Part shown: positions 62,630-64,000 of the stretch, piece by piece
Layout of the letters: every line of letters starts with the position of its first letter
Numbering within the stretch: the first letter of the stretch is position 1
Assembly: GCF_014647375.1 (NCBI RefSeq)
Contig: NZ_BMPB01000012.1
Coordinates: forward strand, 124,001-188,000
Direction of reading: 5' to 3'
DNA: 64,000 nucleotides
Source of the DNA: Parabacteroides faecis
Lineage (GTDB): Bacteria > Bacteroidota > Bacteroidia > Bacteroidales > Tannerellaceae
Translations under genes and position numbers: made by a program
The notes under the pieces: generated by a model
What the model saw: only the letters and a program-made list of their open reading frames with translations
Databases searched by the model: none
What the model was told of the DNA's origin: nothing

Positions 62630-64000
62630 ATGAAAAAGATCTATATAGCCATTACTTACTTATTGCTGACAAGCTTTGGTTTGCGAGCCGAAGAACAAGA
62701 TAATATTGTCCATCTGACGTTGAAAGAAGCGATCACATTGGCACAACACCAATCTGTAGATGCCGCCGTCGCTTTGAATGAGTTGAAAACGTCCTACTGG
62801 GAATACCGTACCCATGTAGCCGACCAGTTGCCGGAGGTCAATTTTAAAGGAACGATCCCTAGTTACAGCAAGCAATATACCCGTTACCAGCAGTCGGACG
62901 GAACCTATGCCTTTGTGCAGGATAATAACCTGTCGATGAGCGGTGCGATCTCTGTCGACCAGAATATAGCCTTGACCGGTGGCAAAATATCGTTGAATTC
63001 TTCCCTTAATTTCTCCCGCCAATTGGGAGATGGAGCTTTCAATGAATATATGAGTGTACCGATCGGCCTGACCCTGACGCAACCGATCTTCGGAGTGAAC
63101 GACCAGAAATGGAACCGCCGGATCGAGCCTGTCCGTTACCAGGAGGCAAAGGCTGCCTATATCGAAAGTGTGGAAGGTGTAACGATCTCTACGATCGCTT
63201 ATTTCTTCAACCTGTTGCTGGCAAAAGAGAATCTGGTAACCTCTGTCCAGAATCTGGATAATGCGAACAAACTCTATGATATTGCCATCGCCAAACGAAA
63301 GATCGGACATATATCCGAAAGTGAACTGATGCAATTGAAATTGTCGGCATTGCAGGCAAAGGGTAAATTGACGGAGGCACAGTCCAATCTGAATGCCAAG
63401 ATGTTCCAGTTGCGCTCTTTCCTCGGGTTGAGCGAGGACGATGTGATAGAACCTGTCGTTCCTGAATCGGTACCGAATATGCGCCTTGTATATCAGGAAG
63501 TGTTGGAAAAGGCGCAGGAAAACAACTCATTTGCAAAACGTATTTTACGCGAACAACTGGAAGCCGATTATGCTGTAGCGACAGCGAAAGGAAAACGTCG
63601 CGATATCAATCTGTTTGCGTCTGTAGGATATACGGGAAAAGACAGTGACTTCAGAGGTGCTTATAATCCGTTGCGAGACAATCAGGTGGTCGAGGTCGGT
63701 TTTAGTATTCCTTTGCTGGACTGGGGGAAGCGGAAAGGTAAAGTAAAGGTAGCCGAGTCCAACCGCGAAGTCGTACTCTCCAAAAACCGGCAGGACCAGA
63801 TGACCTTCAACCAAAATATCTTCCTGTTGGTGGAGAATTTTAATAATCAGGCTGCCCAGCTGGAAATAGCGGAAGAGGCGGACGAGATTGCCCAGAAGCG
63901 TTACCGGACATCTATCGAAACATTTATGATCGGAAAGATTAATATCCTTGACCTGAATGACGCCCAACAATCGAAAGACGAGGCAAAACAGAAACATATC
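62630..64000 (+). CDS. TolC-family outer membrane efflux protein (partial, cut by window end)
   Basis: 457 codons are visible and the frame is open to the edge. Signal peptide MKKIYIAITYLLLTSFGLRA is followed by the TolC pattern LTLKEAITLAQHQSVDAAVALNE, paired long coiled helices, and a second similar half with 'GFSIPLLDWGKRKGKVKVAE'. TolC proteins form the outer-membrane channel of RND or ABC pumps. The periplasmic fusion protein and the pump would lie to the right. It is preceded by the sigma-54-type promoter and the candidate invertible segment. Confidence 0.9.
   Translation, partial: MKKIYIAITYLLLTSFGLRAEEQDNIVHLTLKEAITLAQHQSVDAAVALNELKTSYWEYRTHVADQLPEVNFKGTIPSYSKQYTRYQQSDGTYAFVQDNNLSMSGAISVDQNIALTGGKISLNSSLNFSRQLGDGAFNEYMSVPIGLTLTQPIFGVNDQKWNRRIEPVRYQEAKAAYIESVEGVTISTIAYFFNLLLAKENLVTSVQNLDNANKLYDIAIAKRKIGHISESELMQLKLSALQAKGKLTEAQSNLNAKMFQLRSFLGLSEDDVIEPVVPESVPNMRLVYQEVLEKAQENNSFAKRILREQLEADYAVATAKGKRRDINLFASVGYTGKDSDFRGAYNPLRDNQVVEVGFSIPLLDWGKRKGKVKVAESNREVVLSKNRQDQMTFNQNIFLLVENFNNQAAQLEIAEEADEIAQKRYRTSIETFMIGKINILDLNDAQQSKDEAKQKHI

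Overview
The window looks like a Bacteroidales chromosome, most plausibly Parabacteroides or a close relative (inference). It has SusC/SusD glycan-uptake genes with an ECF sigma factor and FecR anti-sigma factor. Several upstream regions carry the Bacteroidetes -7 promoter form TAnnTTTG and lack purine-rich Shine-Dalgarno sites. It also holds many periplasmic or lipoprotein glycoside hydrolases and a Bacteroides-type tyrosine integrase.

Left part (1 to about 27.8 kb): the right-hand portion of a tailed prophage whose left end lies outside the window. It runs from DNA-modification genes (the end of an adenine-type methylase, a ParB-like protein, a C5-cytosine methylase) to terminase, tail completion and connector-like genes, very long tail-tip and fibre genes, a duplicated glycine-rich fibre, the tape measure, and a small HTH protein with a terminator. 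A second promoter then leads into ClpP-type prohead protease, major capsid, a probable tail tube, portal, connector, and a lysis cassette (amidase endolysin plus a probable one-piece spanin). After the lysis terminator come two AT-rich accessory genes, an AbiH-family abortive-infection protein and an HNH endonuclease. The integrase closes the prophage on the minus strand. Tail genes come before head genes, and the portal comes after the capsid, which is not the usual order.

Middle part (28 to about 53.3 kb): a polysaccharide-utilisation region aimed at arabinose- and rhamnose-containing glycans. An ECF sigma factor is followed by a GH43 and GH127 pair, a long-hairpin small RNA (6S-like candidate), FecR, SusC with an STN signalling domain, SusD, a DUF3823-type lipoprotein and a GH2 enzyme. 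A ten-gene minus-strand cluster follows: SMP-30-like propeller lipoprotein, two small paralogous membrane proteins, FGGY kinase, zinc-type dehydrogenase, DeoC-like aldolase, two propeller proteins with c-type haem motifs, another propeller protein and a second GH43. A 30-bp element resembling an ECF promoter occurs before GH43/GH127, before FecR-SusC-SusD and, in diverged form, before the SMP-30 cluster. The three units may therefore form one regulon from glycan capture to intracellular sugar breakdown.

Right part (53.3 to 64 kb): a DUF2867-like gene, a short GH78-like enzyme on the minus strand, GH106-like and full-length GH78 alpha-L-rhamnosidases on the plus strand, an HU protein, and a 745-bp regulatory region before a TolC-family efflux gene cut by the window edge. 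That region has a 15-bp inverted-repeat pair around 390 bp with an internal outward-facing promoter, which suggests an invertible switch. It also has a sigma-54-type promoter with two upstream direct repeats. Three gene-end or intergenic sites in the host part carry different tandem repeats of nearly the same 22-23 bp period.
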